Positions 33,513-41,723 of a stretch of DNA of 64,000 bases are shown one piece after another. Each line of letters starts with the position of its first letter. Positions within the stretch are counted from its first letter, which is position 1. Source of the stretch: Sandaracinaceae bacterium (GTDB taxonomy: Bacteria > Myxococcota_A > Polyangia > Polyangiales > JADJQN01). Under the pieces are notes generated by a model, which was given only the letters and a program-made list of their open reading frames with translations, did not search any database and had not been told where the DNA came from. Made by a program: the position numbers and the translations under genes. The stretch lies in NCBI GenBank assembly GCA_016712745.1, contig JADJQN010000001.1:806001-870000 (forward strand), given 5' to 3'.

Positions 33513-34037
33513 TCAGACCGGATCGCGTTGCTCGCCGCCATTGCACCGCCCCTGATGCTGCTGGCGACGGTTCTCGTGCTCAGCTTGCATACGTGCAAAC
33601 TCAGTGCGCTGCTGCGGCGTAAGCACAGCATCGATCTCCGACGTCATGCGCGCCCGCATTTGCTCGAAGGCTTGATGACGGGCTTGGCGATTTGCGGGAG
33701 GAGCTTCACGCCGCGCGCGGCGTTCTTGCATGACACGCGCGAATGCTTCGCGAATCAACGCCTGCTGATTCGTATCGAGATGCAAACGCTCGGTCAGACG
33801 CGCAAGGCGCTGCTCGGGATTGTGATGGCCCTCGCCAGGACCGCCTGGCCCACCACGACCAGGACCGCCCGGCCCACCACGGCCATGACCGCCCGGCCCA
33901 CCACGGCCATGACCGTGAAAACGCTCTTGCGCACCTGCCGGCGGCCCCTGTTGCGCGCGATCCTGCGCAGACGCACCCGAAATCGAGAGAGCAAGCGCGC
34001 ACGCCAACGTGCCGATGCGAACGATAGTGCGATTCAT
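33513..34037 (-). CDS. Spy/LTXXQ-like periplasmic protein with Gly/His-rich repeat
   Basis: 174 aa from an ATG preceded by AAAAGGAG. Signal peptide MNRTIVRIGTLACALALSIS ends near ASAQ. Residues about 40-75 are a PGGHGRGGPGGPGRGG repeat coded by 24-bp tandem DNA units, rich in Gly, His, Arg and Pro. The C-terminal half carries two LTxxQ-like helices (LTERLHLDTNQQALIREAF and IDAVLTPQQRTEFARMQ), as in Spy/CpxP chaperones, zinc-resistance proteins and their relatives. A periplasmic chaperone or metal (His) buffer is plausible. Charged end GRCNGGEQRDPV. An upstream in-frame ATG gives 44 extra residues with no signal peptide and was rejected. Confidence 0.78.
   Translation of the reverse strand: MNRTIVRIGTLACALALSISGASAQDRAQQGPPAGAQERFHGHGRGGPGGHGRGGPGGPGRGGPGGPGEGHHNPEQRLARLTERLHLDTNQQALIREAFARVMQERRARREAPPANRQARHQAFEQMRARMTSEIDAVLTPQQRTEFARMQAEHENRRQQHQGRCNGGEQRDPV
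33840..33911. repeat. Three 24-bp tandem repeats in the Spy-like gene
   Basis: Units at 33840-33863, 33864-33887 and 33888-33911; the last two are identical, the first differs at four bases. Each encodes GHGRGGPG-type sequence on the minus strand, so copy changes keep frame and would lengthen or shorten the Gly/His arm. Confidence 0.9.
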
Positions 34038-34190
34038 TTCGAAAACTCCTTTTGGGCCACACCCAGTGCATGGCGCTCGTGAATAAAGACGCGCCACGCC
34101 GGGTGAACATTCTTGGGGCAACACTTCTTCACGATGTCGGCCTAAGTACTTGATTCGTATAGGAGTCACTTCGACGATCGCGCGCCGCCG

Positions 34191-34823
34191 TTACGGGCAC
34201 GGGTGCGTTGCCGAATATTCGTCGAAGTCGTTGTAGAACTCGCCGCCCACATTGATCTGCGAGGGGCAGCCCTCTGCCGCTTCGTATTGTTCGTAACCGA
34301 AGCGGTGGCCGCAGTAGAGTAAGTCCACCGCGATGGTCGCGTGATAGATGCATACGGTGTCGCACCCGGCAGCGGTGATAGCATCGACTTCGGTGTCCGC
34401 TCGCTCGCCATTCAGCGTGTAGTAGATCGGACACTCTTCCGTTGTGCCTTCGACATTGACCCATTGAAACCCGAAGGTGAGCGTGCCTTCACAGCTCACA
34501 GCGAATGGCGTGAGGTCGATGTACTCGCAGGGTCCGGCATCCACAGGTTCTCCAGCGTCCGAGCCGAGGTCGGGTTCACCTGAATCGAAACCGAGATCTG
34601 GCGAGCCAGCATCGAAACCCAGATCCGGTAATCCCGCGTCCACGAGCACGCCGAGATCTTGTCCGGCGTCGTGGGCACCGCTATCGGTGGGTACCGCGGA
34701 ATCGGTCGGAACTGCGCTGTCGGAAGCGCTGTGCATATCGCTTACACCGGAGTCGACCGCCGCATTGGGATCATTCGAGCAGCCGCAAAGTCCAACTGCG
34801 AAAACCAAGAATAGCTTTTTCAA
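34191..34823 (-). CDS. DLG/DAG-spacer lipoprotein with Cys-rich C terminus
   Basis: 210 aa starting at TTG, chosen because AAGGAG lies 7 bases upstream and it gives KKLFLVFAVGLCGCSN (lipobox LCGC). A spacer of DSG, DLG and DAG units (about residues 25-95) follows. The C-terminal domain has seven cysteines (PCEYIDL, VSCEGTLTFGF, EECPIYY, GCDTVCIYHAT, YCGHRFGYEQ) and closes ATHPCP, suggesting several disulfides. No family recognised. A longer reading from 34952 is out of register with the Shine-Dalgarno and adds 43 non-signal residues. Confidence 0.72.
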   Translation of the reverse strand: MKKLFLVFAVGLCGCSNDPNAAVDSGVSDMHSASDSAVPTDSAVPTDSGAHDAGQDLGVLVDAGLPDLGFDAGSPDLGFDSGEPDLGSDAGEPVDAGPCEYIDLTPFAVSCEGTLTFGFQWVNVEGTTEECPIYYTLNGERADTEVDAITAAGCDTVCIYHATIAVDLLYCGHRFGYEQYEAAEGCPSQINVGGEFYNDFDEYSATHPCP

Positions 34824-34958
34824 GAGACAACTCCTTCGTGCGTTCTGCAACGCGAACGACGCAGTGTAGCGTGAAGACGCACCCTGCGCCGCCCCCGAAT
34901 CCGCTCCGTCCGGGCCGATGAAACGTTGCGCACCATCGAAGGCAGCTGTCACTAATCG

Positions 34959-37492
34959 CTAGAGCGCTGGAGAACTGCAGGACTGCGAGAAGACCAGACT
35001 GTACCGCTGAGAATCGACGGGCACGTCGTAGCCGCGCACGTAGAGAGTCCACATGCCGACCATTGGGTGCTCGACGTAGACTTGCTCCACGTTGTTTCGG
35101 TGGTCTTCGCATTGATCGGTGTCGCCGCCTGCCCAGTAGAGCGGCTCCACGCATTGCGTCGCTGGCACCACATCTGTCTGCGTGATCGGGTCGAAGCCGC
35201 TCATATATGTAGTCGGGTCGATGGGCAGCGGATTCAAAATCCACGGCGAGTGTGCACGGCGCGCTGGGTCGAGCAATACGATGTCGAGATCATTGACGAG
35301 CTGCAGCTCCAAATCTGACAGCATCGGGCTTCCCGCAACATCGTCCCATGCGAGGGTCGCTTTCAATGGCGACGCGTCGTCAGTGACGGGGATGTGATAG
35401 ACGTGAACTTGACCATCGCCAATGGTCTCTTCGATGTAGCGATTTGCGTTCGCGGGATCGTGCGCGCGTATCATCGCAATCGCGCTCGCGGCATTGACCT
35501 GGCCGTACCCGCTTACGAAATCCGGCCCCGGATAGTAGCGAATCGCTTCGGCGAGATCCGGATTGTGCGCGTCGCGCCAGGGCGGGTCGCCCGGACGAGA
35601 GCGGTCATCTGCGGTCTGAATCAGTAGCGCCTTGAACGTCGAAGGAAGCGGTGGTGCAGTCGTAAAATCGACGCCATGCATCTCGTGCATCGCCTGCATC
35701 ATCAGGACGACGATGCCCGTAACGACCGGGGCTGCCATGGACGTGCCTCCCGACGCGCCGTAGCCGCCCCCCGGCGATGGTCCCGTCGCTCCGCCGTTGT
35801 CGTAGATAGTCGGTACCCAACGCAGCGTGCGAACAGTGCCGTTCCAATCCGCGCTATCGGTCAAGGTTGCGACGTGCGTTTGCCACTCATCGTTCTGTTG
35901 CTCCGCGCGGTACGCCACGTTGTGTTGCGCGTCAAAGACAAGATCCTCTCGCCTGCTCCAGCGCGCCGCCCAAAGGCGCGGTCGCGTAGTCGCGGGCAGC
36001 GAGCCATGCGCCACGAGGCGCGATGTGATGCTCATGCGGTCGTATTGAGTAGCATCAATGCCTTGCGCAGGAGTCCACGTAACGCCATCGTCTTGCGACG
36101 CATAGGTGTGTGCGCTCACGACGCCATCGACGCGAGGCGCGTCGGCGAAGAGGCCCGTCAGCTCAAAGCCAGTGCTCGCCCCATCATCGTCGAGAGTCCA
36201 AACGATATCGGACGCGCCTGAGCCTTCTGCTGCCAGAACGCGCACTTCATCGATGTCGAGGTATAGGCCGTCGAGCGGACGATAGTCTTTGTAACTTGGG
36301 GCAACGATGTCCGGCTTGAAACCGGGGCCGGGTATTCACCGCCCGATTGCGTATGCGAGTGATTCGATACGAATGCGTGTCCATCGACGAAGGCCGAAAT
36401 CCACGGCGGCCGAATATTCTCGTTCAAGCGCGAGCTGACAATGCGATCCACTTCTGGGGCGAAGCCGTGCCACAGAAAAGGCGTACCGATGGTGCCGCGC
36501 GATTCCTGGCCATCACTCGCCCAGCCGTTGCCACCAATCATTCCGGCTACGACCGTGCCGTGGCCCCACCCTGCATCAGGCGGCGTTGTTGCACCGGTCA
36601 CGCGCGTGCCCAAGTCCTCACCGGTTTCGCTCCATGCGTGAAAATCAGGATGCGCAGCGTCGACGCCAGTATCGTTTAAAGCGACGACGATTCCGCGGCC
36701 GGTAAGCCCTGAATAACGCGGGAGCCCGCCTACGATCGAAAAACCCTGGACTTCATCGGCGTGCGTCTGCATGCGCTGGATGTCGACGAGTGGTTGCATG
36801 ATGTAGACGCGACTGATGCGAAGCACGTCCGAGTGCGCCGCGAGCGCCAGCGCTTCACTCCTCGTTAGTGTCACGCGAGCTGTGACGAGCTCGTGTTGAG
36901 CATTGACGCGCACAACGTCCACCTGCGTGCGCTCGCCCAAAGCCAGCGGAAGCAGGCCGAAAAGCAATTTGTCGTTTGCTTGCAGGAGCTGAAGCGATGC
37001 GACACCGCGCGCAGACGCAAGCGCTTGCACGTTCGCACCTCGCGCGAGCTGCACAATGTAGAAACCGGCACGCAGGCGCTCCAACACGGTCACGCCAAGC
37101 AGCGCAAGGTCGCGGCGCATGGCAGCGTCAAGCGTCCCGGTAAGATGCACCGTCGCGAGCGCATTTTCCTGCGCCAGCCGCGCAGCAATCCCGACCAAGT
37201 CGCTGGGCGCCTCTGCATCGAGGAGGCTCGCGTGTAAACGTGCGGTGGATCGCACCGACGCGCGCGCGGAGGGCACGTTCAGAACCTCGGGCGCGACGAG
37301 GTTCTGATTCCATATTCCGTTCACGCACGCGGGTGATGTTGCTGCATCGTGAGCATCCTCACTCGCTCCGTCGCGCGCCGTCGCATCCGGCGGGCCACCG
37401 TCGAAAACCGGCTCGACTTCGTCCGCTGCACACCCGGCAAGACAGACGCAAAACACGCTCGAACACAGAAAAGCCGCGCCCCATTTCAACAT
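34959..37492 (-). pseudogene. Subtilisin-like serine protease (S8) broken by a single-base frameshift
   Basis: Two overlapping frames together encode one subtilase lipoprotein of about 844 aa. First frame (from 37492): lipobox LAGC, DAG-rich spacer, then the catalytic Asp (VVALNDTGVDAAHPDF) and His (GWGHGTVVAGMIGG). Near 36325 that frame drifts into nonsense (VSSRTSLPQ). The other frame continues naturally as GFKPDIVAPSYKDYRPLDG, matching the subtilase KPDIxAPG consensus, and carries the catalytic Ser (GGTSMAAPVVTGIV), then a beta-rich C-terminal domain (GDGQVHVYHIPVTDD). A missing base within GGCCCCGG would explain it. All three catalytic residues survive, so it might be assembly error or recent loss. 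A secreted protease fits predation. Confidence 0.85.
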
Positions 37493-37616
37493 GACGCGCA
37501 GCCTAGCTCTAACGGGTCGCCCCGGCTATTCCTCTCCGAACTAAAGCGCGCGCGCGTCTGCGCAAAAGCGAGTGAATCGCGTTCTTGGTCAGCGCGCTTA
37601 AGCGAAGAGACGGAAA

Positions 37617-38447
37617 CTACGGTTGCGACAGCGCACGTTGCTTGGCGAGCTCACACGAGTCATGCGCAGAGAAGACGCGAACGTCATCGCCGCTGGATTT
37701 GATCAGCTCGCGAAGCCGCGATTGGTTTAAGACGCGCTGCGCATTATCCACCGCCATCACGCGTTGAAAGAGCGAAAGTCCGGACGTGCACTGGGGCGGC
37801 TGCTCCATTTCGCCGTGATAGAAGTACGCATCGCCTGCGTGCAGCAGCCATCCGTGACCGCAATCGATGGCCACGCCGGCATGGCCGCGGGTGTGACCGC
37901 GCAAGGGCACCATCAAGAACTCAGGCGGCAAGCCGTCGAGACTTCGCACGGCGTCGAAGCCTTTCCATGCCTCGCCTTGCGCTTCATAAAGCCGAAAGTC
38001 CGCGCCGAACTCCCACTGTTGTTTGCGGTAGCGCCGTCGCTCCCCGAAGCTTCGAGGATTGTTGGCGGCGTCATGCTCCGCGCGTAGTACGTGGATCTTC
38101 GCGCCTGGAAAATCCACAAGCCCTCCGGCGTGGTCGGGATCGAGGTGCGTAAGAATGATATGCCGCACGTCCTCGGCTCTGAATCCGCGCGCGCGAATCT
38201 GCGCGAGCGCCGTTTCTTCTGGCGAGAGGCGCGGACCGCTCATGGCGCAGAAGTCCCGCGCCAGCGTGCTAGTCGCTGGATCGCGATCTCGCGTGCCAAA
38301 ACCTGTGTCCACGAGCACGAGCCCCACGCTCGTTTCGACGAGCAGACAATGACAGACGAGGTGCGGCTGGGGATCTTCGGGGTGGGCCAGAAGCCAGCGC
38401 GCAGCAACCGGACACATGGTTCCGCAATTCAGATGATGAACGCGCAT
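37617..38447 (-). CDS. Metallo-beta-lactamase-fold hydrolase (lactonase-like)
   Basis: 276 aa from the ATG giving MRVHHLNCGTMCPVAARWLL. The MBL signature HLDPDHAGG (His-x-Asp-x-Asp-His) is clear, preceded by LVDTGFG and followed by late GHTRGHAGV and an ...HAGDAYFY with the bridging Asp; the last His appears in FSAHDSCEL. It binds two zinc ions and is probably cytoplasmic, as no signal peptide is seen. Family members include N-acyl-homoserine lactonases and generic hydrolases; substrate is unknown. The frame continues upstream to 38558 but those residues lie in the leader of another gene. Confidence 0.85.
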   Translation of the reverse strand: MRVHHLNCGTMCPVAARWLLAHPEDPQPHLVCHCLLVETSVGLVLVDTGFGTRDRDPATSTLARDFCAMSGPRLSPEETALAQIRARGFRAEDVRHIILTHLDPDHAGGLVDFPGAKIHVLRAEHDAANNPRSFGERRRYRKQQWEFGADFRLYEAQGEAWKGFDAVRSLDGLPPEFLMVPLRGHTRGHAGVAIDCGHGWLLHAGDAYFYHGEMEQPPQCTSGLSLFQRVMAVDNAQRVLNQSRLRELIKSSGDDVRVFSAHDSCELAKQRALSQP

Positions 38448-38457
38448 GTCCGTTAGC

Positions 38458-39672
38458 CTAGTCGTCGTCTTCGTCGCGCGATGCACTGACGGATTCACGC
38501 ACGCTGCGCGCCAACTCGTCCAACGTACTGCGCACCTGGCCGGGCGCAGCAGGCTCACTGTGTGTGCGCACGATATCGAGCTCTACTTGATCGCGCGCTT
38601 CGGCAAGCTCGCGCTCGAGCACGCGAATCTTGTCGAGTGCCTGCTGCAAGTCTTGCTGTGTCAGTGCGTAGCGCGCCTGAATCGAGCTGTGCAGCTCTTC
38701 GTGCTCAGACGCGCGAGCGCGTGATGCACGCAGCGAATCGGTAAGCTCCGCCTCGCGTGCCCGCAGCTCATCCGCGCGAAATACCGCCTCGGTGCGCTTG
38801 GCTTCGGCTTCTAAGGCCCGCGTGGACGCCAAGCGTTTCTCGCGTTCTAGCATATTTATGCGGTCGGTCAGGTCCGGCTCACGCGACGCAAGTATCGGCG
38901 ACGCCGCGTCACCTCCGGCCTTACGCAGCTCGGCGAGCTCTTCCACGAGGTCGCGAGCGAGCGTTCCGCGACGCTCGGCCTCGGCGCGCGCCTCACGCAA
39001 AAGTGCGGCTTGTTCGTGAAGCGCTTTTTCAAGCGCCACGACTTCCTCGTTGATATCCGGCTCCACTACGACGGGCGCGGGCGCAGCCCCTACAACTTCC
39101 ACCGTCTGAATTTGTGTGGACGCCGGCACTTGAACGACCGAGTAAGCGTCGATGGAGACTTCGTCGAACGAGCCGACAGCAAAGAAACGCGTGGGCAGCT
39201 CGCCCTCTTCGCCGAGGAGCGTTCCGTCAAAGACGATGGACGGACTTGCCGTCACTCCAAAGTCGGCGATGGAATAGCCCGCGAAGGCCGCTTGCCCTGC
39301 CATGCGCACGTGAGGGAATACCGCCGCGGTGCGTTCGAAGAGCTCTTCGTATGTGAGTGTCGCGTCGGCAAAGACGCCGCCTACGAAAACCCCCTTCTCT
39401 CCAAGCGCTGCACGCAAGCTCGCGAAACCGCCGGCGTCGACAAACGATTGAAGGGTCACGTCGGGAACGATGACGAGATCGTATTTGCCGGCAGGCGCGG
39501 CTGGCGCGGCGCGCACGCTCGCGCAAATGGGGCCAAGCTGCTCGACGAGCTCGTGGCGAGGCGCGCCAACGACACAGACCCGGCGGCCTTGCGCGAGGCG
39601 CGAAACGTAGACGGATAGCGCGGCGTTCGCCCAATCCTGCTTCGTCATCTCGTCTGAGTTAGCCGCCGTCAT
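38458..39672 (-). CDS. Methyltransferase-like N domain with long C-terminal coiled coil
   Basis: 404 aa, soluble. Residues about 1-190 resemble a degenerate class I methyltransferase fold (VCVVGAPRHELVEQLGP as motif I region, YDLVIVPDVTLQSFVDAGG, RMAGQAAFAGYSIADF), with no certain SAM-binding GxGxG. Residues about 215-390 form one long coiled coil (ALEKALHEQAALLREARAEA, RINMLEREKRLASTRALEAE). The end is acidic (SRDEDDD). Similar proteins have been linked in myxobacteria to cell-surface or cytoskeletal assemblies, but I cannot assign this one. A second ATG eight codons later is equally possible. It lies 10 bases from the MBL gene. Confidence 0.55.
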   Translation of the reverse strand: MTAANSDEMTKQDWANAALSVYVSRLAQGRRVCVVGAPRHELVEQLGPICASVRAAPAAPAGKYDLVIVPDVTLQSFVDAGGFASLRAALGEKGVFVGGVFADATLTYEELFERTAAVFPHVRMAGQAAFAGYSIADFGVTASPSIVFDGTLLGEEGELPTRFFAVGSFDEVSIDAYSVVQVPASTQIQTVEVVGAAPAPVVVEPDINEEVVALEKALHEQAALLREARAEAERRGTLARDLVEELAELRKAGGDAASPILASREPDLTDRINMLEREKRLASTRALEAEAKRTEAVFRADELRAREAELTDSLRASRARASEHEELHSSIQARYALTQQDLQQALDKIRVLERELAEARDQVELDIVRTHSEPAAPGQVRSTLDELARSVRESVSASRDEDDD

Positions 39673-39764
39673 TTCGATTCGGCGCGCACATTAGCACGCC
39701 ACCGCGATTCTTGAGCGCTCAGATTTCGCCGCTAATTCGCGGTGGTTGCTAATGGTTTGCTGGG

Positions 39765-40307
39765 TCACCGGGCGTCGTCCGGGGATGCGAGAGGGCCCAT
39801 CCCCGCAGGCGGCGGTCCGCACGAGATTCGCCGAAATACATACGGCGCGTTGATATCGCGACCGCCGTCATTGTTCACGCTTTGAAACTCTTGAATGGTC
39901 TCATCGATAGTCCCAGTGAAATGGTCGGCGTTGTATCCGAAGAACGGGATCGGACAGCTCGCGCGCACCACACGGTAAGTCTGCGCGCCGAACGTTATTC
40001 GCTGACCGTTCACCGTCCCCGACGCATTCATGCGCACCGTATAGTCCATGCCTCCCGGCATGCAGACGGGCGGTGAGTAATCGCCCGCGGAGCCACTCCA
40101 CATATGCGACACAATAGTGCCGGTGATTCGGTCTTCGCTCTCGCGCGTGATCGTCAAGGTGAACAGCGCCCAGTCCTCCGCGCGCGGATCGTATCGATGC
40201 GCGCGCCACACACCAGCGACGGGATCGTCGCACGTGATCGGTGGCGGCAAGAGCGCGCGCTGAGCATCGACGCTTCCTGGGATGAGCCCAGCCGAACCCA
40301 AGATCAA
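39765..40307 (-). CDS. Exported protein of unknown function (TTG start)
   Basis: 180 aa, start TTG overlapping the upstream TGA (TTGA), so it is coupled to the TonB-like gene. A short hydrophobic leader (LGSAGLIPGSVDAQ) could be a cleavable signal. The rest is a beta-rich domain (VWRAHRYDPRAEDWALFTLT, RITGTIVSHMWSGSAGDYSP, PYVFRRISC) with three or four cysteines, which reads like a small periplasmic sensor or lipocalin-like sheet. No family recognised. Confidence 0.55.
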   Translation of the reverse strand: MILGSAGLIPGSVDAQRALLPPPITCDDPVAGVWRAHRYDPRAEDWALFTLTITRESEDRITGTIVSHMWSGSAGDYSPPVCMPGGMDYTVRMNASGTVNGQRITFGAQTYRVVRASCPIPFFGYNADHFTGTIDETIQEFQSVNNDGGRDINAPYVFRRISCGPPPAGMGPLASPDDAR

Positions 40308-40804
40308 GCGTCGTACTCTCGCGGCCTGCGCGCGCGTCCACTATCCGTTGTGGTTGCATCCGTGCCGGAAGCAGCGCTTACGACGGCACCCGCAGTCGCC
40401 GCAGAAGAGGCCTGCGCCGAAACTGGCTGGGCCGCGACCGCCTGCGCGGGTCCATCGCTGTGCTCGGACGAGACTTCGGCGGGCTGAGTTGATCTTGTCG
40501 TGAGGCGCGGTGCAGCAGCGGAGCGTGACAAGGGGGATACGGTGGGCGCATGCGCTGTTGCGGCCTGTGGCGCCTGCACCCGTGGCCCTTCAATCGACAC
40601 ATCGATCGTGGCGCCCCCCGCACCATCGCGTCCATTTTCGCCGCTCGCCCCCTGATGCCCGAGCGACAACGGTCGCGCGAAAAATCCGACAGCAAGCATC
40701 ACGTGCAAGAGCGCAGATACGATCAAGAGCACAATGAAGCGAAGCCGAAATTGCGGATCGCTCGTCACTAGCGATGCCGCATTCGATGCCTCGCGCCCCT
40801 GCAC
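40304..40804 (-). CDS. TonB-like N-terminal membrane anchor protein
   Basis: 166 aa, GTG start. One N-terminal membrane helix (FIVLLIVSALLHVMLAVGFF) after a short cytoplasmic leader, then a Gly/Ala/Pro/Ser/Thr-rich extended region (about residues 50-155) and a basic end. Helix plus low-complexity periplasmic arm is the N-terminal plan of TonB; the C-terminal TonB fold is absent, so it may be truncated, a partial energy transducer, or unrelated. No ExbBD genes are nearby. It overlaps the gene after it by 4 bases. Confidence 0.45.
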   Translation of the reverse strand: MQGREASNAASLVTSDPQFRLRFIVLLIVSALLHVMLAVGFFARPLSLGHQGASGENGRDGAGGATIDVSIEGPRVQAPQAATAHAPTVSPLSRSAAAPRLTTRSTQPAEVSSEHSDGPAQAVAAQPVSAQASSAATAGAVVSAASGTDATTTDSGRARRPREYDA

Positions 40805-40918
40805 GTCAGAGGTTTAGCGCACATAGGGAAGAACGTCATCGTGCGCATCCGGCAGGCACAATGTAAAAATCCTCGAACGCGCTTGACGCGCCTCGACTTT
40901 CGCCTAAGGAGTGCGCCC

Positions 40919-41476
40919 ATGACGCGTCTCTCCTTCCATTTCTTGGCCATTGCGCTTCTCGCACTCGCGCTTTCAAGCTGTTCTTCCGCCTCGCCTGCGC
41001 CCGCAGAGACGGCAGAACTCTCAGTCTCAACCGGCGGCGACACTCCCGCCGCACAAAGAGCCTCCGAGTCGACTGACATTCCAGCGATTCCCGAAAACGT
41101 AGAGTCCCCGCCACAAGCTTGGGAATCTCTGACGCCGCAGGAGAAGGGTCACTGGATGGCCGAGCACGTGATGCCCACCATGGGCGCGCTCTTCCGAGAA
41201 TACGACGCGACTCGCTACGCCGAGTTTAGCTGCGCAACGTGCCACGGCGCCGCAGCGAGGCAGACTCACAACTTCACGATGCCGAGCGCGAGCCTTCCGG
41301 TGCTCCCCGGCCCGACCAGCCCACAGTGGCAGACGCCGCAGCCCGAGCACGAGCGCGTGATGCGTTTCATGGGTGGCCCCGTCGAGCACACCATGGCGCG
41401 CTTGCTCGGCAAGGAGCCTTTCAACATGCAGACGATGGCGGGCTTCGGATGCTACGGATGCCACACCCATAACTAG
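40919..41476 (+). CDS. Lipoprotein with two heme c motifs (CxxCH)
   Basis: 185 aa; the ATG follows AAGGAG. The signal peptide MTRLSFHFLAIALLALALSS ends in SSC (lipobox LSSC). After an acidic/Pro linker come FSCATCHGAAARQTHNFTMP near residue 100 and GCYGCHTHN at the very C terminus, each with a CxxCH heme-attachment site. Two covalent hemes suggest a small periplasmic or outer-membrane-facing electron carrier. MPTMGALFREYDATRYAEFS precedes the first site; Met or His could be distal ligands. A cytochrome c maturation system is assumed elsewhere. The frame open from 40841 was trimmed at the Shine-Dalgarno. Confidence 0.8.
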   Translation: MTRLSFHFLAIALLALALSSCSSASPAPAETAELSVSTGGDTPAAQRASESTDIPAIPENVESPPQAWESLTPQEKGHWMAEHVMPTMGALFREYDATRYAEFSCATCHGAAARQTHNFTMPSASLPVLPGPTSPQWQTPQPEHERVMRFMGGPVEHTMARLLGKEPFNMQTMAGFGCYGCHTHN

Positions 41477-41486
41477 ACGCGCGCCA

Positions 41487-41646
41487 GAACGCATCTCATA
41501 AATCCCGACCGAGGATTTCCGAAGGGCGGCCGAGCCGTAGCTAAGCGCGGCGACGACGAATACTGGTTGTATTTGGAGGAGCCGCAACGACGCTACGGCG
41601 AAGTGCCGCGCGAGGAAGCCGACCGAGGGATTTATGAGATGCGTTC
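41487..41646. repeat. 160-bp imperfect palindrome between convergent genes
   Basis: Outer arms 41487-41506 and 41627-41646 are perfect 20-base inverted copies (GAACGCATCTCATAAATCCC and its complement). Inner segments pair only partly (GCCGTAGC with GCTACGGC). CGACCGAGG also occurs directly near both arms. The gap has no credible gene; antisense frames crossing it both read GIYEMRS because of the symmetry. Could be a MITE-like relic or a bidirectional terminator. Confidence 0.85.
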
Positions 41647-41723
41647 CAGTTTGAACGTTGGCGCCCCTGGGCGTCGGGAGCGCGCGGTTATAAAGATGTT
41701 AGGTTCTAGGGCGCTTATTGCGC

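Noticed and set aside
33840..33911. Possible CRISPR array
   Set aside because: Units are contiguous with no spacers and encode a Gly/His arm in frame.
40304..40804. Complete TonB protein
   Set aside because: The C-terminal TonB fold is absent, so only an anchor-type call is kept.
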